Part shown: positions 45,827 to 55,250 of the stretch, in pieces
How the letters are laid out: every line of letters begins with the position of its first letter
Position numbering within the stretch: position 1 is the stretch's first letter
NCBI RefSeq assembly: GCF_017316305.2
Contig: NZ_CP147250.1
Location: 2,169,001 to 2,233,000 of the forward strand
Reading direction: 5' to 3'
Length of the DNA stretch: 64,000 nucleotides
From: Enterococcus sp. DIV1094
Lineage (GTDB): Bacteria > Bacillota > Bacilli > Lactobacillales > Enterococcaceae
Notes under the pieces: generated by a model
Told to the model about the DNA's origin: nothing
Seen by the model: the letters and a program-made list of their open reading frames with translations, nothing else
Databases searched by the model: none
Translations under genes and position numbers: made by a program

Positions 45827-47230
45827 ATGAGTTTTATGGAAACAAAAAGAGATGATTATCTTCAAAAAGGTAAAAATATTTTTATAGTAGGATTATTGGT
45901 CATGCTCATCAGTAGAGCAGTAGGTGCGTACAGTTTACTCCCTTCTACAATTGATAGTGTATTGTTTTCTATATTAGCGATATTTGGTTCAATTGTATTA
46001 CTAGCGGATTTTATTACGAGAGTATTGAAAAAAAATCGTTGGACGTATGATATATTACTACTTTTATTTATCGTGATCATGTGTATTTCGAGTTTGATAA
46101 ATATGAAGTATGGTTTATTTGGTAATATCAAGTTTATTGTATGGCAAGCGTTGTATTTCTTTGTTGTATATGATAATGGCATCAGTCGTGATAGAAATAA
46201 GACCGATCAATTATTATCGATCGTCAGTGGGACTTTGATCGTGATTTGGACAAGCTTAGTGATCGTTTCATTAGGGATGTTCTTGACTCAGTATAACTAT
46301 TCAGTTCAATTAACCAGAGTCAATCCACTGAGAATAGGTATGTTGGAAGGCAGATTGTTTGGTGTATTCTCTGATCCAAACTATGGTTCAGTTATGTGTG
46401 TCGTAACGATTTTTCTTAGCTTGTATTATATCTTTAGTAAGAAATATTCAAACAAATGGTTACTGACTGGTATCTATTTTTCAATCTTCTTAAATATCAG
46501 TTATATCATTTTATCAGGCTCTAGAAATGGTTTGATCACGCTATTAGCGACGACCTTTGTTTTTGTTTTCTTTTCGATGTATCAATATCAATTAAATAAA
46601 AAAATGAATCTTCTTTTAAATATTTTTCTTTCGATTTTAAGTGGTGTAGCTGTTATGGCTCTTGTTTTTGGCGCAGCTCAGTTGATCAAAATCGGTTGGT
46701 CATATTTCCCGCAATTTTTTGAGAAAAAACAAACTGGAACTGCACCAGGTAGAGTCAACTTGACGAGACCAGACGTGGCCGAAAGCACAGATGTATCTAA
46801 TTTACGTTTCACCATTTGGAAAAGTGCGGTAGAGATTTTCCAATCAAGTTGGTTATTTGGTACTTCTCCTAAAAATATGATTGCTTACGCACAAGATGTT
46901 TTGCCAAATACGTATATTGCGCAACGTAATTTTTCTGTACACAATGCATATTTGAACACGTTAGCATCAACTGGGATACTAGGCGGTCTAACATTCGTCG
47001 CTTTTATTGTGAGTAAAGCAGTTCGTGTGATCGGCTTCTTATTCAAGCCAATCACTAATTTGTTGAATACACGAATGATTTATTGTATTTGTGGTGTATT
47101 CGCATTAGCATTTTCTGGATTCTTCCATAATGAAATGATTCTTGTTAATATTTCTGGCGCGTTCTTATTCTGGTTTTTACTTGGTGAAGTTATCGGCAAG
47201 CTAAAAGAAAGCGATGGAATGAATCAATAA
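45827..47230 (+). CDS. Wzy-like O-antigen polymerase/ligase
   Basis: 467 aa with about eleven membrane segments. The Wzy_C/O-antigen ligase region has GRLFGVFSDPNYGSVMC, LSGSRNGLITLLAT and a large outer loop ending SVHNAYLNTLASTGILGG (His conserved in ligases/polymerases). It is expected to join repeat units made by the neighbouring transferases. AGGAGA is only 3 nt before ATG 45827, so ATG 45836 could be the true start. Confidence 0.85.
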   Translation: MSFMETKRDDYLQKGKNIFIVGLLVMLISRAVGAYSLLPSTIDSVLFSILAIFGSIVLLADFITRVLKKNRWTYDILLLLFIVIMCISSLINMKYGLFGNIKFIVWQALYFFVVYDNGISRDRNKTDQLLSIVSGTLIVIWTSLVIVSLGMFLTQYNYSVQLTRVNPLRIGMLEGRLFGVFSDPNYGSVMCVVTIFLSLYYIFSKKYSNKWLLTGIYFSIFLNISYIILSGSRNGLITLLATTFVFVFFSMYQYQLNKKMNLLLNIFLSILSGVAVMALVFGAAQLIKIGWSYFPQFFEKKQTGTAPGRVNLTRPDVAESTDVSNLRFTIWKSAVEIFQSSWLFGTSPKNMIAYAQDVLPNTYIAQRNFSVHNAYLNTLASTGILGGLTFVAFIVSKAVRVIGFLFKPITNLLNTRMIYCICGVFALAFSGFFHNEMILVNISGAFLFWFLLGEVIGKLKESDGMNQ

Positions 47231-47249
47231 GAATGTGAGGAAAAGTTAT

Positions 47250-48467
47250 ATGATAGCGTCGCTAAAAAATAAAATCACTCGAATGATTTTTGTAGTTAAA
47301 AGTCTCTTCTTACGAGTAGGAAGATATGCTATTTTTTATTGTTGTTATCCGTTTTTAGTCATGCGACCTTTAAATAGAAATAAAATTGTTGTTTCTAGTT
47401 ATTTTGGAAAAGGTTATGGAGATAATCCTAAGTATATTTGTGAATATTTATTATCTCAGAAAGATGATTTAGATATTGTTTGGTTATGTAAGCCAGAAGT
47501 TCTTCAACAGCAGGCGGAACTCTTTCCAGATACGATAAGGTTAGTGAAAAACAAATCGGTTCGAGCATTGATTGAAATGTTTACTGCTAAGATCTGGATC
47601 GATAATTGCCGTAAAAGCTTTTATCCACCTAAAAGAAAAGGACAATTCTATCTTCAGACTTGGCATGCAGGGTTTGGATTAAAACGAATCGAGAATAATG
47701 CGGCCGACAAATTAAAACCTAGATACGTGAAATTGGCAAAAAAAGATTCTCAAATGTGCGATCTATTGGTTTTTGAAAGCTCTGATCTATTTAAAGATAT
47801 CGGCAAAATGTTCTGGTATGATGGAGAGATCTTTAGAGAGGGCGTACCTAGAAATGATGTGATCGTCAATAACGACCCAACGATCATCCGTAAAGTCTAT
47901 GATTATTACCAGATTCCAGCAGATAAAAAAATTGTTTTATATGCACCGACATTTAGAGCAGGGGAACTGATAAAAGTCAGTCCAGATTTTTTAGAGCAGG
48001 TAAGAAAAGCTTTCACAGATAAATTTGGTGTCGAATATATGATGCTTATCCGTCTTCATCCCAATGATACGGAGAATAAAAAGCAAATTTTAGGAGAATT
48101 AGACAACTCCAATTTGATTGATGCTTCAGATTATAATGATATGCAAGAATTATTGTGTGCCACAGATATATTGATCACGGATTATTCTTCCACTATCGGT
48201 GAAGCTTTAGTATCGGATAAAAAGTGTTTTATCTATGCCTATGACTATGACCAATATTTAGAAAATAGAGGTCTGGTGATGGACTTAGCAGACTTGCCAT
48301 TTCCGTTGATCAGAAGTCAAGAAACATTCATTAGAAGTATTGAGGATTTTGATTTGGAAGAGTACCTATCTAAAATGCAAGAATTTAAAAAGGACTTAAA
48401 TATTTCCGAATCAGGTCATGCAAGTAAAACACTAGGAGATCGTTTGTTGCTTGAGATGTCTAAATAG
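47250..48467 (+). CDS. TagB/TagF-like CDP-glycerol (polyol-phosphate) transferase
   Basis: 405 aa from ATG 47250 (GAGGAAAAG upstream). An N-terminal amphipathic/hydrophobic stretch (residues ~10-35) is followed by a Glyphos_transf domain. QTWHAGFGLKRIE carries a catalytic His; APTFRAGE, LIRLHPND (second His) and ILITDYSSTIGEAL with YDYDQYLENRGL are also present. The family transfers glycerol- or ribitol-phosphate from CDP carriers to wall teichoic acid. Together with the upstream cytidylyltransferase it points to a phosphodiester-linked polyol polymer. Confidence 0.9.
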   Translation: MIASLKNKITRMIFVVKSLFLRVGRYAIFYCCYPFLVMRPLNRNKIVVSSYFGKGYGDNPKYICEYLLSQKDDLDIVWLCKPEVLQQQAELFPDTIRLVKNKSVRALIEMFTAKIWIDNCRKSFYPPKRKGQFYLQTWHAGFGLKRIENNAADKLKPRYVKLAKKDSQMCDLLVFESSDLFKDIGKMFWYDGEIFREGVPRNDVIVNNDPTIIRKVYDYYQIPADKKIVLYAPTFRAGELIKVSPDFLEQVRKAFTDKFGVEYMMLIRLHPNDTENKKQILGELDNSNLIDASDYNDMQELLCATDILITDYSSTIGEALVSDKKCFIYAYDYDQYLENRGLVMDLADLPFPLIRSQETFIRSIEDFDLEEYLSKMQEFKKDLNISESGHASKTLGDRLLLEMSK

Positions 48468-48669
48468 TTATAGATAAGATAGAGTTTGAGATTGTTACAA
48501 CCGTCACCTAAGTCACCTATGGACCTCTAAAAACGAAATAAAAAGAGGTTCAAAGGGGCTTTTTTAAACTTGATCCACGGGTGTGTCAAAATGATTTCTT
48601 CGGAAATATACTGAACAGTCATAGCATAAACTCAAACTCAAATTTATTCTGAAAGGTCGTATAAGAAGT

Positions 48670-50076
48670 ATGAGTAAATACAAAAAATTAGTCGGAAATT
48701 CTTTTATATTTGCAGTAGGTAATTTAGGAAGTAAACTGATATCATTCGTATTGGTCCCGCTTTATACATATTATCTAACTACACAAGAATACGGGAAAGT
48801 TGACTTAGTAACAACGACAGTCAGCTTGATGATCCCAATTGTATCAGGAGGAATTTCTGTCGCAGTTTTAAGATTTGCATTGGATAAAGATGTAGATAAA
48901 AAATCAGTCGTAACGAATGCGACGATCATTGCGATAATCGGTATCATTATTACAGCTTTATGTTATCCATTAATGGCAATGACTGGTGCTTTTGATCAGA
49001 TACTTCTAGCTTTTATGTTTTTGCTAGCGTTTCAAGTATTTACACAAATCATTGCACAGTTTGCCAGAGGAAATGGCCAAGTACGTATTTTCGCTTTTAA
49101 TGGGATGATCAAGACATTAGCAATCGGATTATTGAACATCTACTTCCTTGTAGTGCTAAAAATGGGATTGAATGGGTATTTGATATCATTGATACTTGCA
49201 GAAATAATCTCATTCATCTATTTAGCAGTGACTACTCCATATTTCAAAGATTTTTCCGTTAAGCTTATTAATAAATCATTTATGAAAGAAATGCTGATTT
49301 TCTCGATTCCGACTATTCCTAACGACGTGTTATGGTGGTTTGTAAATAGTGCGAGTCGATACTTTATTTTGTATTTTCTAGGAGTCAGTGCGAATGGTAT
49401 CTATGCTGTCGCTAATAAAATACCTTCAGTTATCTCTATGATGCAATCTGTCTTTTCACAAGCATGGCAAATTTCCCTTGTGGATGAACGAGACTCAGAG
49501 TCTCGTGGAGAATTTCATGCAAACATATTTAAGTATTACTCATTTTTACTGTTTTTCACCGCTTCATCAATCATGGTGATTTTAAAGTGGATTTTAGGTA
49601 ATTTAGTCCAAAGTTCATTTTTCATCAGTTGGCAAGTTACGCCATTCCTATTGATTTCTGCTATTTACTCTGGGTTTATTGGTTTTTACGGACAGTTTTA
49701 TATTGCAGAAAAGAAAACAAAGGGATTAATGAATACTTCGTTGATCTCCGGGTTACTGAGTGTCATTCTTAATTTCCTATTTATTTCATCTTTTGGCTTG
49801 ATAGGTGTCGGATTTGCTTCAATGATCAGCTTATTTGTTGGTTGGATGATTCGAATTTATGATACAAGCAAATTCATCACTGTAAAAATAAATGTATGGA
49901 ATATCGTGGTCAATCATGTAGTTTTAGCTGCTCAAGTGGCATTGATCTTTTTATTTGATGGTTTGTTGTTGATTGGATTAGAATTGATTTGCTTAATTGC
50001 TTTATTATTTGTTAATATGGACATCGTAAAAGGTCTTTTAAAGACGGCTAAACGCATTGTGCATTCAAGAAAATAA
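48670..50076 (+). CDS. Wzx-type polysaccharide flippase
   Basis: A 468-aa membrane protein of the polysaccharide transporter (PST/MATE-like) family with about fourteen hydrophobic segments. The N-terminus NSFIFAVGNLGSKLISFVLVPLY is typical, as are YGKVDLVTTTVSL and the second-half EMLIFSIPTIPNDVLWWF. It should flip the lipid-linked decoration unit for the Wzy-like protein. A 202-bp gap with a weak AGAGGT stem separates it from the transferase gene. Confidence 0.9.
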   Translation: MSKYKKLVGNSFIFAVGNLGSKLISFVLVPLYTYYLTTQEYGKVDLVTTTVSLMIPIVSGGISVAVLRFALDKDVDKKSVVTNATIIAIIGIIITALCYPLMAMTGAFDQILLAFMFLLAFQVFTQIIAQFARGNGQVRIFAFNGMIKTLAIGLLNIYFLVVLKMGLNGYLISLILAEIISFIYLAVTTPYFKDFSVKLINKSFMKEMLIFSIPTIPNDVLWWFVNSASRYFILYFLGVSANGIYAVANKIPSVISMMQSVFSQAWQISLVDERDSESRGEFHANIFKYYSFLLFFTASSIMVILKWILGNLVQSSFFISWQVTPFLLISAIYSGFIGFYGQFYIAEKKTKGLMNTSLISGLLSVILNFLFISSFGLIGVGFASMISLFVGWMIRIYDTSKFITVKINVWNIVVNHVVLAAQVALIFLFDGLLLIGLELICLIALLFVNMDIVKGLLKTAKRIVHSRK

Positions 50077-50104
50077 ACTATCAGAAATAGAGGAGTGAGT
50101 TCAA

Positions 50105-51064
50105 GTGAATTCTATTTTAGTAACAGGAGGAGCCGGCTTCATCGGTTCTACACTAGCCAATCATTTGAGTGAAAATAATAAAGTGGTTGTCATTGACGAT
50201 CTATCTATGGGAAATAAAGAAAATCTTGATTTCACTAAAAACATTGCCTTTGTTGAAGGCGACGTAGCTGATGAAAAAACAATGGAAGAACTATTAAGCA
50301 CGCAACAATTTGATTATATCTTCCATTTAGCAGCTGTAGCCAGTGTCGCGGATTCTGTTGAACGTCCATTGGAAACGCATCGAGTGAATTTTGATAGCGT
50401 CTTGATGTTGTTGGAATTGATCCGTAAATATCAACCAAATTTAAAACGGATCGTCTTTAGTTCCTCCGCAGCTGTCTATGGAGATGAGCCAACACTACCG
50501 AAAAAAGAAGAATCAGTCATTCGTCCGTTGACACCTTATGCCATCGATAAGTTTGCTGCAGAACAATATGTATTAGATTATTGTCATCTGTATAATGTGC
50601 CAGGAACTGCGGTACGTTTCTTCAATGTATATGGACCAAATCAAAATCCAAATTCACCATATAGTGGTGTGATCTCGATTTTAGTTGACCGCTACAAAAA
50701 GCAACTGGCTGGTGAAAAAGCGTCATTTACTTTATTCGGAGATGGCAGTCAATCAAGAGATTTTGTCTACGTAGAAGATGTCGTGCAAGCTTTGTTACTT
50801 GTTTCAAAAGAAGAAAAAGCATTAGGACAACAATTCAATGTTGGAACTGGGAAGAGTACAACGCTACTAGAATTGATCCAGACGATCGATCAAATTCTTG
50901 AAGTAGAATTATTGTTAGACTATCAAGAGGAACGAGCAGGAGATATCCACGATTCTTTAGCCGATATCACGAAATTATCAGGACTGGGTTATCATCCTGA
51001 ACACGGTATACTGGATGGCATGAGAAAATATTTAGCTACAGAGATCAACTCAATTGAAGCATAA
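50105..51064 (+). CDS. GalE-like NAD-dependent nucleotide-sugar epimerase
   Basis: A 319-aa extended [21 protein letters not shown] is the NAD loop; FHLAAVASVADSVERP, FSSSAAVYGDEP and TPYAIDKFAAEQYV (catalytic Tyr/Lys) follow, then FNVYGPNQNPNSPYSGVIS. It resembles UDP-glucose/UDP-GlcNAc 4-epimerases; the exact substrate is not clear. It starts with GTG (GAGGAG about 9 nt upstream). It is the last gene of the polymer cluster and probably supplies Gal or GalNAc donors. Confidence 0.88.
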   Translation: MNSILVTGGAGFIGSTLANHLSENNKVVVIDDLSMGNKENLDFTKNIAFVEGDVADEKTMEELLSTQQFDYIFHLAAVASVADSVERPLETHRVNFDSVLMLLELIRKYQPNLKRIVFSSSAAVYGDEPTLPKKEESVIRPLTPYAIDKFAAEQYVLDYCHLYNVPGTAVRFFNVYGPNQNPNSPYSGVISILVDRYKKQLAGEKASFTLFGDGSQSRDFVYVEDVVQALLLVSKEEKALGQQFNVGTGKSTTLLELIQTIDQILEVELLLDYQEERAGDIHDSLADITKLSGLGYHPEHGILDGMRKYLATEINSIEA

Positions 51065-51092
51065 AACGTAACAGTTTAACGAATGAAATGAA

Positions 51093-51135
51093 TAGAACCT
51101 TGTATCAAGAAACGCTGATTGATATAAGGTTCTAT
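51093..51135. terminator. hairpin between convergent epimerase and serine hydrolase genes
   Basis: TAGAACCTTGTATCAA pairs with TTGATATAAGGTTCTA (one mismatch) over a 10-nt loop. The following T stretch is poor on both strands, so efficiency is uncertain. Confidence 0.6.
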
Positions 51136-51174
51136 TCGTTCTTATTTCACTATGATTGATGATACTTAAATAGG

Positions 51175-52329
51175 CTATTCATTATTTCCCATCAATTTAC
51201 AAATTTGATCTCTTAGATCGGTGGCGGTTGTTTTATATTTTTTATCTGCTTGGATATTACTTTCCATCACGACCGCGTCAGACGTATCTTTTTTCATTGC
51301 TAATACAGCATGGAAACGATTGATGTTTCCTTGCGCAAATATCGTATCCTTTGCACTATAGACTCCGCCATTATAGGGACGCCCACTCGAGTTCTCTCCC
51401 CAAAGAGAAAAGAGCAAGTCTTTCGGGATCAATTTCCCTTTTAATACTTTTGTAAAAAATTCATTTAAATCATAGACAGACATACTGATATTCCCAGTGC
51501 CTAATTCATTGCGAATATCTGTCTCTGATTCAGTCAAAGCTTGATGATAATCATCGTCTGGACTCATTTGATAAGAGACCGCATGTTCTGAAGTGTTTTT
51601 GACTTGATCATAAAAAGAGGTTTGTTTTAGCTGTAAAGGAGTAATCAGTTCATCATAGATCAGCTTTTCATATGGTTGATGAGTCAGTTTTATCAAAATA
51701 CCTGTTAATAAAGTGAAATTCAAAGGTTCATATTTATACGTTTGGTCATTGGTATATTCGAGATGATTCAAAGCGAATTGAATCACCTCTTGGTCATTCA
51801 TCGGTACGGTCGGCGAAGCGGTTCTTTTTAATCCTGACCGCATGTATAGTAAATCTTTGATCGTGATTTTTTTACTACCATTGATTTGAGGATAAAATTC
51901 AGCTAACTTCGTATCTAAAGAAAGCTTTCCACTATTCACTTGTTTTAAAATCAGCAGAGCAGTCATCGCTTTTTGGATCGAACCGATTTGATAGTACAAA
52001 GAGGGAGTATTAGGTTGCTGTGCTTCTTCGTTAGCGTATCCATAGCCCTTTTCCAGAATCACTCGATCGTTTTTACGAATGTAGACAGATCCAACGTATT
52101 TATTTTTTTGTAATAATTGATCGATCTGATCAGCAAGCGCTTGTTCGTTATCAGTCAAATCAAGTGAATCATTCGTCACTTGAATCGTAGCTGATACTTT
52201 CGCTTGGATTTTTTCATAGACAGTCCACGAAATGATTCCAATAGTGATGACTAAAACAAATAGGCATATTTTTTGGGGAAAGGAAAATAAAGTAGTTCTT
52301 TTTCTTTCCACGTGTTTTCTTTTTTTCAA
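51175..52329 (-). CDS. membrane-anchored serine hydrolase (beta-lactamase/PBP-like fold)
   Basis: About 384 aa. A basic start and one membrane segment (ICLFVLVITIGIISWTVY) put the domain outside. The beta-lactamase (class C-like) motif SxxK is seen in QIGSIQKAMTALLIL. The second motif reads Y-E-P (KYEPLNF) where Y-x-N is usual, and the third motif is not clear (FAQGNINRF). Such proteins modify peptidoglycan or D-Ala esters, or bind without catalysis. The start is TTG 52329, 9 nt after GAGAGGA; TTG 52338 adjoins that site. Confidence 0.8.
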   Translation of the reverse strand: MKKRKHVERKRTTLFSFPQKICLFVLVITIGIISWTVYEKIQAKVSATIQVTNDSLDLTDNEQALADQIDQLLQKNKYVGSVYIRKNDRVILEKGYGYANEEAQQPNTPSLYYQIGSIQKAMTALLILKQVNSGKLSLDTKLAEFYPQINGSKKITIKDLLYMRSGLKRTASPTVPMNDQEVIQFALNHLEYTNDQTYKYEPLNFTLLTGILIKLTHQPYEKLIYDELITPLQLKQTSFYDQVKNTSEHAVSYQMSPDDDYHQALTESETDIRNELGTGNISMSVYDLNEFFTKVLKGKLIPKDLLFSLWGENSSGRPYNGGVYSAKDTIFAQGNINRFHAVLAMKKDTSDAVVMESNIQADKKYKTTATDLRDQICKLMGNNE

Positions 52330-52480
52330 ATGTATCAATCCTCTCTTTTGTAAGAGCTTATTGATGAAAATAAGCAGATTACTGTTATTTTGTGAATAAA
52401 AATCGTTTTATTTTTTTATTTTAAGTCGAATCGAGTTGATTTACTACTTACAATTTTGACATAAGAATTGTTAAAAATAA

Positions 52481-52509
52481 TTCACCTCTGCCTAAATTTC
52501 ATGTATAAT
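52481..52509 (+). promoter_or_regulatory. promoter of mltG
   Basis: TTCACC, 17 bp, perfect TATAAT; 38 bp ahead of the start codon. Confidence 0.5.
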
Positions 52510-52547
52510 GAATAAAGTTATGAAGTTGATAGTAAGGAGGAGTTGTT

Positions 52548-53723
52548 TTGTCAGAAAACAAACAACATCCAGATGAGAAGAAACGAAGACAAAAGGATGC
52601 AACTGATTCGACAGATGTAGTCAGTAAACGAAAAGACCTGCGTAAAAAAGAAGATAAAATCGTAGGAAAGATAATTTTAGTGATTGCGCTTACGTTGCTA
52701 ATTATTGGATGTGTATTTGGTTTTACGGTATATCGCTATATCGATAGTGGATTAAAACCTTTAGATTCAAACAATGATCAATTGGTTTCGATCGAAATAC
52801 CTAGCGGCTCTTCAAATAAGCAAATTGGAGAGATTTTAGAACAAGACCAGATCATCAAAAGCGGTATCGTATTTAATTATTATACAAAATTTAAGAATAT
52901 GACTGGCTTCCAGGCTGGCTTTTATCAACTGGCGCCGAACATGACATTAGATGAAATAGGGAAACAGCTCCAAGAAGGTGGCACATCCGAACCAACGGAA
53001 GTAGCAGATGGGAAGATCACGATACCTGAAGGGATCGATGCAGAACAGATTGCAGAACGTGTTGCTAAGGTCACTGGTAAAGATAAACAAGAGTTTTTGG
53101 ATCTGTTAAAAAACGAATCATTTTTCAATGAGTTGACTCAAAAATTCCCAGAACTATTAGAAAGTGCAGCGAAAGCAGAAAATGCTAAATATCGCTTAGA
53201 AGGATATTTATTCCCTGCGACCTATGATTACTATAAAGATATGTCACTCAAAGACTTGATCATCCAAATGGTCAATAAAACAAATACAGTGTTGCAGCCT
53301 TATTTCTCAACCATCAAACAGCAAAACCATACTGTTCAAGAAGTGTTGACACTTGCTTCATTGGTCGAAAAAGAAGGGGTATCTGAATCAGATCGTAAAA
53401 ATATCGCAAGAGTATTCTATAACCGGATCGATATCGGGATGCCATTACAATCAGATATTTCTATTCTATATGCGTTGGGCGAACACAAAGAATTTGTGAC
53501 GTATGAAGATACAGCTGTTGATTCGCCTTATAATCTTTATACGAATACGGGCTATGGACCAGGGCCATTCAACAGTCCGAGTGAAGCAGCTATCCAAGCA
53601 GTGATCGAACCAGCAGAAAACGACTATTATTATTTTGTTGCAGATATCACTACAGGTGAGGTTTATTTTGCAAAGACCTATGAAGAGCATATGGAGTTAG
53701 TACACAAATACGTAAATAGCTAA
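52548..53723 (+). CDS. mltG: endolytic murein transglycosylase MltG
   Basis: 391 aa. A charged cytoplasmic N-terminus (~40 residues), one membrane segment (IILVIALTLLIIGCVFGFTVY), a LysM-like subdomain (~80-130) and the YceG catalytic domain. LTLASLVEKEG holds the catalytic Glu, NIARVFYNRIDIGMPLQSDI follows, and YGPGPFNSPSEAAIQAV is the closing motif. It cuts nascent glycan strands at the membrane and may set strand length. The start is TTG with AAGGAGGAG 7 nt ahead. Confidence 0.93.
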   Translation: MSENKQHPDEKKRRQKDATDSTDVVSKRKDLRKKEDKIVGKIILVIALTLLIIGCVFGFTVYRYIDSGLKPLDSNNDQLVSIEIPSGSSNKQIGEILEQDQIIKSGIVFNYYTKFKNMTGFQAGFYQLAPNMTLDEIGKQLQEGGTSEPTEVADGKITIPEGIDAEQIAERVAKVTGKDKQEFLDLLKNESFFNELTQKFPELLESAAKAENAKYRLEGYLFPATYDYYKDMSLKDLIIQMVNKTNTVLQPYFSTIKQQNHTVQEVLTLASLVEKEGVSESDRKNIARVFYNRIDIGMPLQSDISILYALGEHKEFVTYEDTAVDSPYNLYTNTGYGPGPFNSPSEAAIQAVIEPAENDYYYFVADITTGEVYFAKTYEEHMELVHKYVNS

Positions 53724-53787
53724 AAAAGAACGCTAAATAGATCTTTATTTATTTTTTAGAAAAACATTTACATTTTAGAAAAAGCAT

Positions 53788-53829
53788 GGTAATCTTTTTT
53801 GGACTGTAGTCCGTAAAAGATTACCTTTT
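53788..53829 (+). terminator. intrinsic terminator between mltG and greA
   Basis: GGTAATCTTTT...GGAC-tgta-GTCC...AAAAGATTACC followed by TTTT. greA follows 36 bp later, so it may be partly read through. Confidence 0.75.
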
Positions 53830-53864
53830 GCGGTATTCCATAGAATAAAGGAGAAGAGTTATAC

Positions 53865-54344
53865 ATGGCAGAAAAAGTATATCCTATGACGCTTGAAGGA
53901 AAAGCGAAATTAGAACAAGAATTAGAAGAATTAAAAACAGTTAAACGGGGAGAGATCATTGAACGAATCAAAATCGCCCGTGGCTTTGGTGATTTATCTG
54001 AGAACTCAGAATATGAGGCAGCAAAAGATGAGCAAGCCTTTGTAGAAGGACGCATCACAACAATCGAGAATATGATCCGTTTTGCACAGATCATTGATAA
54101 CGATGGCGTCGATTCAGACGAAGTGTCTATTGGTAAAACAGTGACCTTCATCGAATTGCCAGATGGCGAAGAAGAAGAATACACGATCGTAGGAAGTGCC
54201 GAAGCAGATCCATTCTCAGGAAAGATCTCAAACGACTCACCAATTGCACAAGCTTTGATCGGTAAATATAAAAATGATGAAGTAACGATTTCAACACCTG
54301 GTGGCGATATGCAAGTAAAAATCGTCAAGGTCGCGCAAGCATAA
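53865..54344 (+). CDS. greA: transcription elongation factor GreA
   Basis: A 159-aa protein with the N-terminal coiled coil (residues ~1-75, [18 protein letters not shown] and [18 protein letters not shown], whose tip Asp/Glu act in RNA cleavage) and the C-terminal FKBP-like domain ([14 protein letters not shown] [28 protein letters not shown]). It rescues backtracked RNA polymerase by transcript cleavage. AAAGGAGAAG is upstream. The mltG-greA pairing is common in Firmicutes. Confidence 0.96.
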   Translation: MAEKVYPMTLEGKAKLEQELEELKTVKRGEIIERIKIARGFGDLSENSEYEAAKDEQAFVEGRITTIENMIRFAQIIDNDGVDSDEVSIGKTVTFIELPDGEEEEYTIVGSAEADPFSGKISNDSPIAQALIGKYKNDEVTISTPGGDMQVKIVKVAQA

Positions 54345-54381
54345 GTAAATTTTCAGGCACAGATCCATGCGTCTGTCTAAA

Positions 54382-54425
54382 CAAAAAGGTCTGGGATCAT
54401 GACTCAAAGTCCCAGGCCTTTTTTG
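54382..54425 (+). terminator. intrinsic terminator after greA
   Basis: AAAAAGGtCTGGGA pairs with TCCCAGgCCTTTTTT over a 12-nt loop. Confidence 0.9.
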
Positions 54426-54518
54426 TTATAAGAAGGATATTACATCTAAAGTCCTATAGCATATCGAAACAAAAATAGGTATGATAAAAAAGAGAATGAA
54501 ATAGAAAGGAAAATAGCG

Positions 54519-55250
54519 ATGAATAGCTCTTGGCGCTTTTTTATAGTAGTAGAAGCATTACTTTTGATCTTTGCAGTTTGGCAGATCGTAAATAATGTTG
54601 AGTTATTACTATTAGTTTTATTTGGTATTTTTAATATCTATCTTGCATTGCGAAAATCACCGAGATCTGGTTTTCAAAATTTTCAATTTGTACTAGGTGG
54701 ATTAGTTATTTTCTTCAGTTTGATCAACAGTCCAGCGCTATGGGTAATGGCAGTCTTTGCTGTCTTGTTCATTGGTCTTAAAGGTGTGGAGATTTCAGGC
54801 ATCGATCTAACGAAAAATGCTTTTTGGCGAAAAAAGCAAATCGTGATGGTCCAAACAGAGCAATTAAAATCTCACAATAATGAACGAAAAAAACAACAAT
54901 TATTTGGTAACCAACGGATCGGCAATGATGTGTATGAATGGGATGATATCAATATCTCTCTTATTTCAGGTGATACGATCATCGATTTAGGAAATACCTT
55001 ATTACCTAAAGATGATAACATCGTTATTGTTAGAAAAGGCATTGGCAGAACGCGTATTTTGGTTCCTCTAGGGATTGCGATCAGTTTAGAACACGCAACG
55101 TTAGTAGGAAACGTCCAATTTGAAGAAGAACAATTCTCATTGAAGAATGAGTCGATCAAAATCTATAGCAACGATTACGATGAAAATCCACGTCGTTTGA
55201 AGATCATTACGAACACACTACTTGGGGATATTGAGGTGATTCGAGCATGA
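54519..55250 (+). CDS. liaF: LiaF, membrane regulator of the LiaSR system
   Basis: 243 aa. Four N-terminal hydrophobic segments (residues ~5-95) and a soluble C-terminal LiaF domain (~120-243) with DVYEWDDINISLISGDTIIDLGNTLLP. LiaF holds the LiaS kinase in check until cell-envelope stress occurs. It is first of the liaFSR operon; liaS overlaps its stop (ATGA). In enterococci changes in this system alter daptomycin response (known of the family). Confidence 0.92.
   Translation: MNSSWRFFIVVEALLLIFAVWQIVNNVELLLLVLFGIFNIYLALRKSPRSGFQNFQFVLGGLVIFFSLINSPALWVMAVFAVLFIGLKGVEISGIDLTKNAFWRKKQIVMVQTEQLKSHNNERKKQQLFGNQRIGNDVYEWDDINISLISGDTIIDLGNTLLPKDDNIVIVRKGIGRTRILVPLGIAISLEHATLVGNVQFEEEQFSLKNESIKIYSNDYDENPRRLKIITNTLLGDIEVIRA

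Noticed and set aside
48520..48580. Terminator between the TagB/F-like gene and the flippase gene
   Set aside because: ACCTCT/AGAGGT is only a 6-7-bp stem with a large loop and the T run is displaced; too weak to call.
53768..54328. Long open frame antisense to greA (186 codons)
   Set aside because: It mirrors greA codon by codon, has no ribosome site and no family features; a shadow of the real gene.
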